A stretch of DNA of 61,623 bases from Novispirillum itersonii (lineage in GTDB: Bacteria > Pseudomonadota > Alphaproteobacteria > Rhodospirillales > Rhodospirillaceae): positions 1-61,623 of the forward strand of contig NZ_JACIIX010000019.1 in assembly GCF_014205675.1 (NCBI RefSeq), written 5' to 3'. Shown here one piece after another: positions 24,531 through 34,125 of the stretch; position 1 is the stretch's first letter; every line of letters starts with the position of its first letter. The notes under the pieces are model-generated. The model saw only the letters and a program-made list of their open reading frames with translations, ran no database searches and was not told where the DNA came from. The position numbers were made by a program, and so were the translations under genes.

Positions 24531-25967
24531 TCACTGACCAATCACAACATCAAACTTGGTGCCATCGGCATTGGTGCCCTTGCAGGACGCCCGCCCGTCA
24601 GCCCCCGGCACACAGTCGACCTTGGCCTTGCCAAAGCCGCCGCCATCCGGACAGACCGCATCCTGAAGGTCGATCTGCATCTGCTTGCCCTGCATCGACG
24701 CCTGCGCCGGAGCCTTGCAGACCGTACCGTCATGGCGGGTCACTGCCGCCGTACCCTTGCCGTTTTCAAAGGTGTATTCCATTTCCACCGGCAGGCCGGT
24801 GGCACTGTCGACCAGCCCGGTGCGCGACCGCCACTTGCCGTTCAGGAAGTCCATATTGCCATTGGTCCCGGCATCCGGCGGCAAAACCAGCGGCTTCAGC
24901 GGCTCCTGCCCCGGTTTTTTGGGGTCAACCGGCTTCTGCTCCGCCTGCGGCGGCACCTCGGGTTTCTTCGGCTCCACCGGTTTCTGCTCCGGTTTCACCT
25001 CGGGCTTGGGGTCAGGCTTGGCCTCGGGCTTCGGCTCCGGCTTCACGGGCGGCAGCACCGCATCCGGCTTTTTGGCCTCCGGCATCAGCTCCGGGGCCGT
25101 CACCTTCGGGTCAGCCTGCACCGTCCCGTCCGGGCCGACAACCCCCACCCCGGGGATCACGGTCCCCGGAACGGCCCCCGGCAGGACCATACCGGGCACC
25201 ACCTTTTTCGGATCCACCGGCAGCTCCGGCTTTTTCTCCGGCTCCGGCCCGAGGGTCACCGGACCGATGCCCGGCAGATCCAGCACCACCGGTGTCGCAC
25301 AACCGCGCAGCAGGAACAGCAGCAGAAGCAACAGCAGGAGAAGCGGCAGCAGCCACAGCAGCCAGCGCCACCACGGGCGGCGCGGTTCCTCCACCACCGG
25401 CGGCGGAACCACGGCAGCGGGCGGCGGCGGGGGTGGCGGAGCCACCGGACGGGTCAGCACCAGATCCCGGATGGTATCCGCCGTCGACGCGGCATTGATA
25501 TGGGTGAAGCCCCAGAAGGTCACCACCGGCGCGCCATCGACCAGATAGATATGGCTGTCATCGGGAATCTGGAGCCCGAACGGCAGCAGGCGGATGAAGA
25601 CTTCCTGATCCTTGCTCGGGGCCGTCACCTTCGACAGATTTTCTGCCAGCTGCGCCGCCCGTGCCTGCAATTTGTCCCGCGCCGCCTGCAACAGCGGCAG
25701 GGCCTCCTGCTTTTCCTCGAACGAGGCCGAAGACCATGGCACCACCATCGCGCCCTTCTCGGCGTACCAGTCGATGGTGTCGCCGCGCTCATTGATCTGC
25801 GGGATCGCCATCAACGCGGCGACATCCTCGCCCAACTGACGGCGGATCGTCGCCCGCAACTGCGGCGCCGAGGCAAAGACCGGGCTGCCAACGCTGCCCA
25901 GCGCATTGAAATCCCGCAACATTCCGGTCCGCAGCAGCGGTCCGGCAACAGTTGGACGACCCGACAT
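24531..25967 (-). CDS. SrfA-like membrane protein, proline-rich stalk, cysteine-rich C-terminal domain
   Basis: An N-terminal cytoplasmic domain (about residues 1-175, with HIYLVDGAPVVTFWGF) is followed by a poly-Pro linker, a single helix (WLLWLLPLLLLLLLLLFLL), and a long stalk of Pro/Lys/Glu repeats (about 265-360). It ends in a small domain containing four to five cysteines and FLNGKWRSRTGLVDS, which resembles a lipocalin-like beta domain. The position upstream of srfB and the general layout match SrfA. GGGAG is 9 nt from ATG 25967. The N-terminal domain and helix are closely similar in pattern to the next gene upstream, so the two are paralogues. The cysteines suggest periplasmic disulfides. 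Confidence 0.8.
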   Translation of the reverse strand: MSGRPTVAGPLLRTGMLRDFNALGSVGSPVFASAPQLRATIRRQLGEDVAALMAIPQINERGDTIDWYAEKGAMVVPWSSASFEEKQEALPLLQAARDKLQARAAQLAENLSKVTAPSKDQEVFIRLLPFGLQIPDDSHIYLVDGAPVVTFWGFTHINAASTADTIRDLVLTRPVAPPPPPPPAAVVPPPVVEEPRRPWWRWLLWLLPLLLLLLLLLFLLRGCATPVVLDLPGIGPVTLGPEPEKKPELPVDPKKVVPGMVLPGAVPGTVIPGVGVVGPDGTVQADPKVTAPELMPEAKKPDAVLPPVKPEPKPEAKPDPKPEVKPEQKPVEPKKPEVPPQAEQKPVDPKKPGQEPLKPLVLPPDAGTNGNMDFLNGKWRSRTGLVDSATGLPVEMEYTFENGKGTAAVTRHDGTVCKAPAQASMQGKQMQIDLQDAVCPDGGGFGKAKVDCVPGADGRASCKGTNADGTKFDVVIGQ

Positions 25968-26025
25968 GCGCATCAACTCCCCTGCTTCCACAGTGTATTA
26001 CAGATTATCCGGGACATCCGGTGCC

Positions 26026-27675
26026 TTACGGGCATCCCGGCGGACGCGGAGCCTGATCGGTGGCCCGCAGCATCAGATCGTCCCAGTTCTCACCCTCACG
26101 CGGCATCAGCACACGTCCACCGCTGATTTCAGCCATACACTTCCCGGTCCCTGATCCATCAACGGAGATCACGTTGATCTTCAGGTTCGGCTTCTTCTGC
26201 TTCAGGGCCCGTGCCACCGCGCAGGGATCACCGCCACAGCTGTCTTCGCCATCGCTGACCACCACAATGGTTCCCGGCACCGTCACGCCATCGATCATGT
26301 TTCCGGCGCGTTCCAGACCGCGTGCCAGCGGGGTGCCTTCCTGCGTCTGGATCTTCTGCACCTGCGCCACCATCTGCGGACGCTCGGCGTTGCTGAAGAA
26401 CTTGTAGTTATCAGTGCCTTCGCAGCGGCCAAACACCAGCAGGCCGAGATCCACTTCCGGCGGAATGGTCCGGGTCAGATCCCCGACCGAGTCCTTGGCC
26501 ACCTCCAGACGGCTGCCCTTACCGCCGGTCAGGCGGGCCCGGGCCGTCGGATCCCCCATCGCCGCCCGCTTGGCCAGCGCCCGGGCATCGGCATTGCTCA
26601 GGGTGGCGGGCAGCCCCATGCTGCCAGATGCATCCAGCAGGATCGCCACTTCCGGCTTTTCCCACGCCTTCGGCTTCGGCGGGCAGGCCTGCGCCTGCTG
26701 CTTCGGAGGATCCTGTTTTGCCGGTTCCGGCTTGGGAGCCTCCTGCTTCGGCGGTTCCGGCTTGGTTGGCACCGGCTTCTTTTCCGGCTTCGGAGGGTCC
26801 TGTTTTGGGGGCTCCGGCTTCGGGGGTTCCGGTTTCTTCGGTTCCTCCTTCACCGGCGGAAACGGATCGGGTTCCTTCGGCAGCTCTTTCGGCAACACCT
26901 CGGGGGCCGGACAGGCATCCAGCCGCTTCTGGAGGTCCTCTTCCGCCTTCCGGATCTTTTCCTTCAGGTCAGACAGATCTTCCGGCTTTTTCGGCTCTTC
27001 CTGCTTCGGCGGATCGTCTTTCTTCGGCTCCGGCAGCGGCGGCTGCTCCTGACAGGACCGCAGGAAATAAAGAAGAGCCGCCAGCAGAAGAAGCAATGGC
27101 AGCAACCACAGCAGCCAGCGTCCCCACGGGCGACGGGCCGCCGTCTCCGCCACCGCTGCGGCAGCCGGAGCCGCAGCCGCAGCCGCAGCAACCGGGGCAG
27201 CGGCAGGAACGGCAGCAGCGGCAGGAACGGCAGCAGCGGCAGGCAGGGCCCCATGACAGCCCCAGCCGACGATCACCGGCTCGCCGTTCTGCACGTAAAT
27301 CTGTTCCGTCGCCGGTTCGACCGCCATCCGCGTCACCCGGTCAGCATTGGCGGTGTCGCCGCTCTGACCCAGACGGGTGGCGATCAGCTGCACCTGTTCC
27401 AGCCGTTCCCGCAGGCGGATCAACACCGGGGCCTGTTCCGCCGGACTGAGGGAGGACAGCAGCACCGGCTGCCCCGGCAGCGACGAACACCAGTCAACCG
27501 ACTGCCCGTCTGCCGTCGGCACCGGCTCGGCGAACAGGGCGACGGTGACATCAGGCAGCAGCCGCCCCAGCAGGGAGCGCACCGCCGGATACCCAAGACT
27601 CAGCGGCTGGCCCGCCGCATCGGTGGCGGCATATTGGTGGGCTGGCAGACGGCAAAGACGCAGACGGGTGGCCAT
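26026..27675 (-). CDS. SrfA-like paralogue with proline-rich stalk and vWA domain
   Basis: First gene of the long minus-strand operon. Its N-terminal part (about residues 1-150, with QIYVQNGEPVIVGWG) mirrors the SrfA-like neighbour. An Ala-rich linker, the helix WLLWLLPLLLLLAALLYFL and a very long Pro/Lys/Glu stalk (about 200-335) follow. The C-terminus is a vWA domain with MIDAS ILLDASGSMG near residue 343 and a later VVVSDGEDSCGGDPC. The stalk is long enough to cross much of the periplasm. The ATG at 27675 faces the divergent exporter operon. In effect it is the SrfA architecture with the cysteine-rich tip replaced by a metal-dependent protein-binding head. Confidence 0.85.
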   Translation of the reverse strand: MATRLRLCRLPAHQYAATDAAGQPLSLGYPAVRSLLGRLLPDVTVALFAEPVPTADGQSVDWCSSLPGQPVLLSSLSPAEQAPVLIRLRERLEQVQLIATRLGQSGDTANADRVTRMAVEPATEQIYVQNGEPVIVGWGCHGALPAAAAVPAAAAVPAAAPVAAAAAAAPAAAAVAETAARRPWGRWLLWLLPLLLLLAALLYFLRSCQEQPPLPEPKKDDPPKQEEPKKPEDLSDLKEKIRKAEEDLQKRLDACPAPEVLPKELPKEPDPFPPVKEEPKKPEPPKPEPPKQDPPKPEKKPVPTKPEPPKQEAPKPEPAKQDPPKQQAQACPPKPKAWEKPEVAILLDASGSMGLPATLSNADARALAKRAAMGDPTARARLTGGKGSRLEVAKDSVGDLTRTIPPEVDLGLLVFGRCEGTDNYKFFSNAERPQMVAQVQKIQTQEGTPLARGLERAGNMIDGVTVPGTIVVVSDGEDSCGGDPCAVARALKQKKPNLKINVISVDGSGTGKCMAEISGGRVLMPREGENWDDLMLRATDQAPRPPGCP

Positions 27676-28031
27676 GGCGCTCTTTCAATTCGGAGAAAAA
27701 CCGGCAGCGGGCAGGAAAACCGGCCCGGAAAGCAGGCCGGAGAACGGACTCACCAAAGGGTTGCTTACCAGAAGCCCGGCCTGAAAACCAGTTCGCCGTT
27801 GGCGTTGTCAGGATTGAGACTTGATAATCCACGCTCTTTCCGTCAGACCGGAAGGCGGGCGCACCGCCCGGCACTCCCGGCGGGGGACTCCCCGGTCAGG
27901 GCAATCAACCGTGATTGAAAAAACCCAGCGCCGGTTTGACCCGCCCCCGGTTTGCCCGCAGCGTTGCCGCTCTGGTTTCCTGCCCTGCTTTCTGCCCACC
28001 CGATATCCCTGATCTTTACCCTGAGGCCACA
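27676..28031. promoter_or_regulatory. Divergent intergenic region between srf and exporter operons
   Basis: These 356 bp separate two long operons that run in opposite directions and must contain both promoters. I see no convincing sigma-70 -35/-10 pair and no long operator palindrome. Short G/C-rich inverted repeats occur near 27865-27890. No plausible small gene or peptide precursor was found on either strand. Confidence 0.6.
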
Positions 28032-29291
28032 ATGACACGTCAGGTTTTCCGGCAGGCCGCACTGGACCGGCTGGCCTCCCCCGAACAGCTTGACAAGCTG
28101 GTGACCCTGACCGACCCGCGCGGCTGGATTGCCCTGAGCACGGTCGGGGTGCTGACCGCGGCCACCATCCTGTGGGGCTTTCTCGGTACCCTGCCGACCA
28201 CGGTGAAGGGACAGGGGATCCTGCTGTCAGAAAAAGGCCGCCTGAGTGATGCCATGGCCCCGGCCGGGGGCACGCTGGCCGCCATCCTGCCCGGCGTCGG
28301 CGACAGCGTGACCGAAGGACAGGTGATCGCCCGGATCAGTCAGGGCAACCTTGTGCAGCAGATCCGCAATCTGGATGACCTGATCGCCGAACGTCAGGCC
28401 GAACTGGCCCGCAAGAAGGATGGCTTCGCCCGCGAACAGGCGATCAAGCAGCGTAACCTTGACCAACGCCGTCAGGCCCTGACCCAGACACTGGATGCCG
28501 CCAACCAGCACGCCAGCTACCTTCAGTCGCTGCTGACCCAGCTGGAGCAGATGGCGGCACAGGGGATTTCCACCCGCCAGCGGGTGCAGGAAACCCGGAC
28601 AGAACTGTCCAAGGCCCAGCGGGAAGCCGCCAGCGCCCGCTCCGACCTGCTGCGGCTGGATGCCGAGGCGCTTGAGACCAAACTGCGGCAGGAGAGCGAG
28701 CTGACCGAGCTGGACGCCCGCATCAACGATGCCGCCCGCCAGAAGCGGGAACTGACCGCCCGCCTTGACGAACAGTCGGTCGTCACCGCCCCGGCCACCG
28801 GACGGGTGATCGAGGTCAAGCGCTCCACCGGGACGATCATCGGCGTCGGGGAGCCGGTGCTGACCATCGAAAGCGGCAGCACCCGCCTGAAAACCGTGGT
28901 GTTCGTCGGCACCGAGGACGGCAAGAAGATCCACCCCGGCATGATGGTGCGGATTACCCCTGACACCGTGAAGAAAGAGGAATGGGGCAGCCTGACCGCC
29001 AGCGTGCGCGATGTGTCGGAATTCCCCGTCACCACCACCGGCATGGCCGCCATTCTGCCCAATCCGGGGCTGGTGGAGCTGCTGGCGAAAAAAGGCGCTC
29101 CCTACGCGGTGGAGGTCGATCTGAATGCCGACACCGCCAGCCCCAGCGGTTACCGCTGGACCTCCGGGCGCGGGCCGGACATGGTGCTGACCTCCGGCAC
29201 CACGGTGAAGGCCGATGTGACGGTGGAACGCCGCCGCCCGATTGATCTGCTGCTGCCTGCCCTGCGCAAACTGACCGGTACCATGCCGTGA
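28032..29291 (+). CDS. HlyD-like periplasmic adaptor, NHLM bacteriocin-system secretion protein
   Basis: Membrane-fusion protein for peptide export. The N-terminal FRQAALDRLASPEQLDKL and the following membrane helix (about residues 30-52) are characteristic of the NHLM-type HlyD protein. Residues about 95-250 form a long coiled-coil hairpin (IAERQAELARKKDGFAREQ), flanked by biotinyl-lipoyl-like halves (GILLSEKGRLSD and VVTAPATGRVIEVK). The length of 419 residues fits. The frame extends upstream to 27915, but the family begins at ATG 28032. The ABC1 start overlaps its stop (TGATG), so the genes are coupled. It would bridge the inner-membrane ABC exporters to the periplasm or an outer-membrane channel; no TolC-like gene is in the window. 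Confidence 0.9.
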   Translation: MTRQVFRQAALDRLASPEQLDKLVTLTDPRGWIALSTVGVLTAATILWGFLGTLPTTVKGQGILLSEKGRLSDAMAPAGGTLAAILPGVGDSVTEGQVIARISQGNLVQQIRNLDDLIAERQAELARKKDGFAREQAIKQRNLDQRRQALTQTLDAANQHASYLQSLLTQLEQMAAQGISTRQRVQETRTELSKAQREAASARSDLLRLDAEALETKLRQESELTELDARINDAARQKRELTARLDEQSVVTAPATGRVIEVKRSTGTIIGVGEPVLTIESGSTRLKTVVFVGTEDGKKIHPGMMVRITPDTVKKEEWGSLTASVRDVSEFPVTTTGMAAILPNPGLVELLAKKGAPYAVEVDLNADTASPSGYRWTSGRGPDMVLTSGTTVKADVTVERRRPIDLLLPALRKLTGTMP

Positions 29292-31516
29292 TGCCCGTCG
29301 CCCAGCTTTTCCGGTCAGGTCTGGTGTCCCGGCTGGCATCCCGTCTCAAGGCCCTGACAGACCGCCTGCGGTGGCCCGCGCGGCCGCGCCGGGTCCGGAC
29401 TCCGTCGATCCTCCAGATGGAGATGGTGGAATGCGGTGCCGCCTCGCTGGCGATGGTGCTGGCCCATTACGGGGCGTGGGTGCCGCTGGAAAAGCTGCGC
29501 GAGGAATGCGGCGTCTCCCGCGATGGCAGCAAGGCGTCCAACGTCCTCAAGGCCGCCCGCCGCCATGGTCTGGCCGCCAAGGGGTTCCGCAAGGAAGTCC
29601 CCCAGCTTGACGAGCTGCCGCTTCCGGCAATCATCCACTGGAACTTCAATCACTTTCTGGTCTACGAAGGCCGGAAGGGCAACACCCATTACCTGAATGA
29701 CCCGGCCAAGGGGCCGACCCGCGTCAGCACCGCCGAGGTGGAGGAAGCTTTCACCGGCGTGGTCCTGACCTTCTCCCCGACCGATGAGTTTTCCCGTAAG
29801 GGCAGCCGCCCGTCGCTGCTGCCGGTGCTGATCCAGACTCTGCGTGGCTCCGGCTCGGCGATGGCGATGGCGGTCGTCGCCAGCCTGCTGCTGGTGGTGC
29901 CGGGCATCCTGCTGCCGACCTTCTCCAAGGTCTTCATCGACAGCGTGCTGGTCGCCCAGATGGAAGACTGGCTGCGGCCCCTGTGTCTGGGCATGGCCCT
30001 GACCGCACTGGTGCGGCTGGTGCTGACCACCGTGCAGCAGACCACCCTGCTGAAGCTGGAAGCCCGGCTGGCCTCCGGCATTGCCACCAACTACCTGCAC
30101 CGCCTGCTGGCCCTGCCGATGGCGTTCTTCCTGCAACGGCAGCCGGGGGATCTGGCCGGGCGTGTCGCCGCCGGGGACCATATTGCCCGGCTGGTCTCGG
30201 GGGAACTGGCAACCAATGCCTTCAACGCCGTCTCCCTGCTGTTTTTTGCGGTGGTGATGGCACTGTATGACCCGCTGCTGGCGGCGATCGGCATCGGTCT
30301 GGCCTCCGTCAACGTGCTGGCCCTGCGGCGGATCAACCGCAAGCGGGAAGAACAGTCGGGGGCGATGGCGATGGCTCAGGGCAAGCTGGCCGCCGCCACC
30401 GTCGGCACCCTCAGCGCCATCGAGACGATCAAGGTTAACGGACTGGAGCAGGAATCCTTCGCCCGCTGGTCCGGCTATCAGGCCAACGCCCTCACCACCG
30501 CCCAGACCTTCGGCCTGTCCTCGGCCCTGCTGGGGGTTCTGCCGTCGGTGCTGTCGGGCCTGACCACGGCGCTGATCCTTGGCATCGGCGGATACCGGGT
30601 GATGACCGGCGACCTGACCCTCGGCGGACTGGTCGCCTTCCAGACCCTGATGTCGAGCTTTTCCGCCCCGGTGGCGAAACTGATGCAGCTTGGCGGCAAC
30701 CTTCAGGCGGCGCGGGCCGACCTCAACCGCCTTCAGGATGCCTTCCGCTATCCGCTGCCACCGCCGCTTCCCGCCATGGATCCGCAGACACCGCCGCCGG
30801 TGGGCAGCCTTGAATTCCGCTCTGTCACCTTCGGTTACAGCCCGCTCGATCCGCCGTTGCTGGAGGGGATCAGCCTGACCGTGCGGCCCGGTCAGCGGGT
30901 GGCGCTGGTCGGCGGCTCGGGCAGCGGCAAAAGCACTCTTGGCCGCCTCGCCGGGGGCCTGTTGCAGCCGTGGAGTGGTGAAATCCTGCTGGACGGGCAC
31001 CCCCTGACCACTCTGCCCCCGGACCGCACCGCCGCCACCCTTGGTTATGTCGATCAGGATATCTTTCTGTTTGAAGGCAGCGTGCGGGAGAACCTGACCC
31101 TGTGGAATCCCCACGCTGATGATGCCGATCTGGTGCAGGCGCTGGCCGATGCCGAAATCCTGACCGAAGTGCAGGACCGGGGCGGACTGGATGACTGCCG
31201 GATCAGCGAAGGCGGCAGCAACTTCAGCGGCGGGCAGCGGCAGCGGATTGAACTGGCCCGCGCCCTGTCCACCGACCCGGCCCTGCTGGTGCTGGACGAA
31301 GCGACCTCCGCCCTTGATCCGGCCACCGAGAAGGCGGTCGATGATAATCTGCGGCGGCGGGGCTGCACCTGCCTGATCGTCGCCCACCGCCTCAGCACCA
31401 TCCGCGACTGCGACGAGATCATTGTGCTGCAACACGGAGAGATTATGGAGCGGGGCCGCCACGAGGAGCTGATGGCCCGCAACGGTGATTACGCCCGGCT
31501 GGTGGGGACAATGTGA
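29291..31516 (+). CDS. NHLM-type peptidase/ABC exporter (C39 peptidase, permease, ATPase)
   Basis: Three domains in order. The first is a C39 peptidase with Cys48 in LQMEMVECGA, His121 in WNFNHFLVY and Asp137 in YLNDPAK; the second a six-helix exporter domain (about 185-460); the third an ABC ATPase with Walker A GGSGSGKST, signature FSGGQRQR and Walker B LLVLDEATSALD. The peptidase removes leader peptides, usually after a double glycine, during export. This matches the NHLM microcin ABC1 protein in order and length (741 residues). ATG 29291 overlaps the adaptor stop. All catalytic and ATP-binding residues look intact, so it should be active. Its substrate is not encoded nearby. Confidence 0.92.
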   Translation: MPVAQLFRSGLVSRLASRLKALTDRLRWPARPRRVRTPSILQMEMVECGAASLAMVLAHYGAWVPLEKLREECGVSRDGSKASNVLKAARRHGLAAKGFRKEVPQLDELPLPAIIHWNFNHFLVYEGRKGNTHYLNDPAKGPTRVSTAEVEEAFTGVVLTFSPTDEFSRKGSRPSLLPVLIQTLRGSGSAMAMAVVASLLLVVPGILLPTFSKVFIDSVLVAQMEDWLRPLCLGMALTALVRLVLTTVQQTTLLKLEARLASGIATNYLHRLLALPMAFFLQRQPGDLAGRVAAGDHIARLVSGELATNAFNAVSLLFFAVVMALYDPLLAAIGIGLASVNVLALRRINRKREEQSGAMAMAQGKLAAATVGTLSAIETIKVNGLEQESFARWSGYQANALTTAQTFGLSSALLGVLPSVLSGLTTALILGIGGYRVMTGDLTLGGLVAFQTLMSSFSAPVAKLMQLGGNLQAARADLNRLQDAFRYPLPPPLPAMDPQTPPPVGSLEFRSVTFGYSPLDPPLLEGISLTVRPGQRVALVGGSGSGKSTLGRLAGGLLQPWSGEILLDGHPLTTLPPDRTAATLGYVDQDIFLFEGSVRENLTLWNPHADDADLVQALADAEILTEVQDRGGLDDCRISEGGSNFSGGQRQRIELARALSTDPALLVLDEATSALDPATEKAVDDNLRRRGCTCLIVAHRLSTIRDCDEIIVLQHGEIMERGRHEELMARNGDYARLVGTM

Positions 31517-34098
31517 TGACACCCGAGTCCCTTCCCCGCGATTTTATCCTGACCGGAGCCACTGCATCCGGCTGGCAGGTGGCGCACGGACGCGTTGATC
31601 TGTTCGCGGTCTCCGCCAGCGGACGGCGCCTGCACCTGTTTTCGGTCGGGGCCGGAGACTGCCTGCTGCCGTTCCCCGACAGCGGTCCGGCGGTGATCGC
31701 GGTTCCGGCCCTTGAAACCGTGCTGCATCCGCTGGACACCCTCCCGCCGGCAGACACGCTGAACGACTGGCTGGACCATCTGGCGGCCCTGACGCCCGGC
31801 ACGGCACCACAGGATCCGGCCTTCCCCGCGGTGCTGGCGGCAACGCTTCAGGATCGGCTGGACCGCCGCGACAGCCGCGCCACCGAACGCGAAGAAGGCC
31901 GCCGCAGCGCCGCCGACAGCGGAATGGCCGATGGCTTCCGGGCCATTGCCGCCGCCATCGCCGCCCGCCCGGCCCCGCCGCCATCCCTCAGCGAAGCCGG
32001 GGCCGACCCCGACGGCACCCTCTATGCCCTTGTCCTGCATGCCTTGCAGGTTCCGGTGCCGCCGCCCCGCCCGGGACAGCGCGGCCTGCCCGCACCCGAC
32101 CGCCTGAAACAGGCCGGGCTGCGCCTGCGGCCGGTACAGCTGCGCGGGGAGTGGTGGCGGACGGCCTATGGCCCGATGCTGGGCCGCTGCGAGGACCGGA
32201 CCATTGCCCTGATCCCCGACGGGGCCGGACGCTACCTGCTGCATGATCCGGCGGCTGTGGCCCCGCAGCCGGTGACGGCCGACATCGCGGAAACCCTGTC
32301 GGCGGAGGCGGCGCTGGTCTATCCGCGCCTGCCGATGCGGCTGGCCTCCTGGGCGGAAGTGGTCCGCTTTGCCTTTGCCGACGGCGGCCCCGACCGCCGC
32401 ACCATGATCCTGATCGCCGCCGCCGGGGCCCTGCTGTCGTCAACGGTGCCGGTGGCCTCCGGCTGGCTGTTTGAACACATCATCCCCGCCGCCGCCCTGA
32501 ATGACCTGTGGCAGATCGCGCTGGCCCTGATCCTGATGGCACTGGGGGCCGGAGCCTTCGAGGCCGCCCGCGCCCTGCTGCTGGTACGGATGGAAGGCCG
32601 GGCCGACTGGCGCACCCAGTCCGCGCTGTTTGACCGGCTGCTGCGCCTGCCGGTGGGCTTTTTCAAGGCCTATACCATCGGCGACCTTACTGACCGCGCC
32701 CTCAGCGTTCATCATGCCCGGTCGCTGCTGTCCTCCGCCGTTCTCGGCGGCATGGTCGGCATGCTGGTGGCGTTGCCCAGTCTGGGGCTGCTGTTTTTCT
32801 ATAACGTCAAACTGGCTTTGGTGGCTCTGGCGCTGGTGCTGACCGGATCCCTGCTGACGGCCTTCACCTCCTCGCGGCAGGTGCGGCATGAGGCGTTGAA
32901 ACTGACACAGGCCGGGCGGGTGCAGGGGCTGGTGCTCCAGCTGCTCAACGGAATCGCCAAGCTGCGGGTTTCTGCCGCCGAACGGCGGGGACTGGGGGCA
33001 TGGGCCAGCGCCTACGCCCGCCAGCAGCAGCATCTGGTGGCCTCGCAACGCTGGGCCAATGTCACCGAGATCTTCCTGTCGGCCTTCCCGCTGCTGTGTT
33101 CGCTGGTGATCTTTGCCTGCGCCGCGTGGTTCCTGAAGGATGCCCTGACGGCGCAGGCCACGGCCGCCGCCACCGACCCAGCCAAGACCGCCCCGGTGAT
33201 GACCACCGCCGATTTCATCGCCTTCAACACCGCCTTTGGGCAGTTCATCGGGGCGATGACCTCCGGGGTGCTGGCGATCACCGGAGCCTTGGGGGCGATC
33301 CCCTATCTTCAGCGCGCCCGGCCGATCATTGACGCGGTGCCGGAATCCACCGGCCAGCGCCGCGACCCCGGCACGCTGAAGGGTGCGATTGAGGCCTCCG
33401 GGCTGTCCTTCCGCTACGGCCCCGGAGACCCGCTGGTGCTGGACCGCCTGTCCTTCCGGATCGAGGCCGGGCAGTTCGTGGCGATTGTCGGCACCTCCGG
33501 CAGCGGAAAATCCACCCTGCTGCGCCTGCTGACCGGCTTTGAAACACCGTCAGAAGGGGACCTGCGCTTTGACGGCCAGCCGCTGGAGACGCTGGATGTC
33601 GATATCCTGCGCCGCCAGATGGGCGTGGTGCTGCAACATGGCCGGGTGATGAGCGGCAGCGTGATGGACAACATCGTCGGCACCTCCGGCCTCGGGCAGG
33701 ATGAAGCCTGGGATGCCGCGCGGATGGCCGGTCTGGATGCCGACATCACCGCCATGCCGATGGGGATGCACACCGTTCTGCCCGATGGCGGGGCCAGCCT
33801 GTCCGGCGGCCAGCGCCAGCGCCTGCTGATCGCCCGGGCGCTGGTGCGGCGCCCGGCCCTGCTGCTGCTGGACGAAGCCACCAGCGCGCTGGACAACCTG
33901 ACACAGGCAATCGTCTCCGAGACCCTGTCCCGCCTGACCGCCACCCGGATTGTGGTGGCCCACCGCCTCAGCACGATCCGCCACGCTGACCGCATTCTGG
34001 TGCTGGACGGCGGACGGCTGGTGGAAGACGGCCCCTATGACACCCTGATGGCCAAAGACGGGGCTTTTGCCGCCCTGGCCCGCCGCCAGCTTCTGTAA
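31516..34098 (+). CDS. NHLM-type ABC exporter without peptidase (ABC2)
   Basis: Second exporter of the NHLM pair, 860 residues. The N-terminal 275 residues lack C39 catalytic motifs and form the family-specific extension, starting RDFILTGATASGWQVAHGRV. Exporter helices follow from about 285 to 600, then a complete ATPase: GTSGSGKST, Q-loop VVLQHG, LSGGQRQR, LLLLDEATSALD and VAHRLST. It begins in a TGATG overlap with ABC1. The two probably form a heterodimer, since NHLM loci generally carry both. No defect is visible in its motor. Confidence 0.92.
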   Translation: MTPESLPRDFILTGATASGWQVAHGRVDLFAVSASGRRLHLFSVGAGDCLLPFPDSGPAVIAVPALETVLHPLDTLPPADTLNDWLDHLAALTPGTAPQDPAFPAVLAATLQDRLDRRDSRATEREEGRRSAADSGMADGFRAIAAAIAARPAPPPSLSEAGADPDGTLYALVLHALQVPVPPPRPGQRGLPAPDRLKQAGLRLRPVQLRGEWWRTAYGPMLGRCEDRTIALIPDGAGRYLLHDPAAVAPQPVTADIAETLSAEAALVYPRLPMRLASWAEVVRFAFADGGPDRRTMILIAAAGALLSSTVPVASGWLFEHIIPAAALNDLWQIALALILMALGAGAFEAARALLLVRMEGRADWRTQSALFDRLLRLPVGFFKAYTIGDLTDRALSVHHARSLLSSAVLGGMVGMLVALPSLGLLFFYNVKLALVALALVLTGSLLTAFTSSRQVRHEALKLTQAGRVQGLVLQLLNGIAKLRVSAAERRGLGAWASAYARQQQHLVASQRWANVTEIFLSAFPLLCSLVIFACAAWFLKDALTAQATAAATDPAKTAPVMTTADFIAFNTAFGQFIGAMTSGVLAITGALGAIPYLQRARPIIDAVPESTGQRRDPGTLKGAIEASGLSFRYGPGDPLVLDRLSFRIEAGQFVAIVGTSGSGKSTLLRLLTGFETPSEGDLRFDGQPLETLDVDILRRQMGVVLQHGRVMSGSVMDNIVGTSGLGQDEAWDAARMAGLDADITAMPMGMHTVLPDGGASLSGGQRQRLLIARALVRRPALLLLDEATSALDNLTQAIVSETLSRLTATRIVVAHRLSTIRHADRILVLDGGRLVEDGPYDTLMAKDGAFAALARRQLL

Positions 34099-34125
34099 CG
34101 CCTCTCTCAGCCGACAGGATCACCC

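Noticed and set aside
29315-31522. A 735-codon open frame on the minus strand
   Set aside because: It is antisense to the C39 exporter, whose domains are unambiguous.
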